Of a stretch of DNA of 64,000 nt, positions 63,998 through 64,000 are shown piece by piece. Location of the stretch: positions 23,607,917 to 23,671,916 of the forward strand of contig NC_092571.1 in NCBI RefSeq assembly GCF_037975245.1, in the 5' to 3' direction. The DNA comes from Apostichopus japonicus (Eukaryota; Echinodermata; Holothuroidea; Aspidochirotida; Stichopodidae). Each line of letters opens with the position of its first letter. Within the stretch, counting starts at the first letter, position 1. The notes under the pieces are model-generated. The model had not been told where the DNA came from and made no database searches. It was given only the letters and a program-made list of their open reading frames with translations. The position numbers and the translations under genes were made by a program.

Positions 63998-64000
63998 TTT

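Overview
This is AT-rich, intron-rich animal nuclear DNA. Coding sequence is a small part of the window and most of the rest is introns and dispersed repeats. Four protein-coding genes can be reconstructed from GT-AG splice sites whose reading phases agree. The gene types (an SLC22 carrier, full-length REV1, NAT8/camello-like acetyltransferases, and a secreted PAN/EGF/EAR/WSC protein), the tRNA-derived SINEs and the many poly-G/poly-C tracts suit a marine deuterostome invertebrate. An echinoderm, perhaps a sea cucumber, is my best guess, but no single marker settles the species.

Layout. (1) 439-10755, plus strand: nine exons of a secreted 628-residue protein with signal peptide, PAN/apple, EGF-like, EAR (EPTP) repeats, a WSC domain and further EAR repeats. 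(2) 10756-15020: intergenic, with a perfect 88-bp palindrome, a 21-bp tandem repeat, a decayed LINE 3' end and a TTAA-flanked MITE. (3) 15021-29735, plus strand: ten exons of a 564-residue SLC22-type organic ion transporter, with large introns full of nested repeats. (4) 29736-33857: intergenic, with long AT microsatellites and a nested GC-rich element. (5) 33858-52372, plus strand: fifteen exons of REV1 (1255 residues), from the BRCT domain through the Y-family polymerase to ubiquitin-binding motifs and the C-terminal partner-binding domain. (6) 52373-64000: a rearranged segmental duplication carrying two minus-strand NAT8-like genes (56175-56858 and 63236-63997) whose shared 227 residues are 87% identical by direct count.

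The genes are not a functional unit. They represent extracellular recognition or adhesion, membrane transport, translesion DNA synthesis and membrane-associated acetylation, and are simply neighbours. The strongest unusual observations are a candidate third ubiquitin-binding motif in REV1, the WSC domain interrupting EAR repeats, three unrelated MITE families that all begin TTAAAG, a perfect palindrome, two hammerhead-ribozyme-like cores in non-coding DNA, a duplicated 5' splice site in a REV1 intron, and the shuffled NAT8 duplication. I saw no prokaryotic or viral gene, CRISPR array or rRNA.
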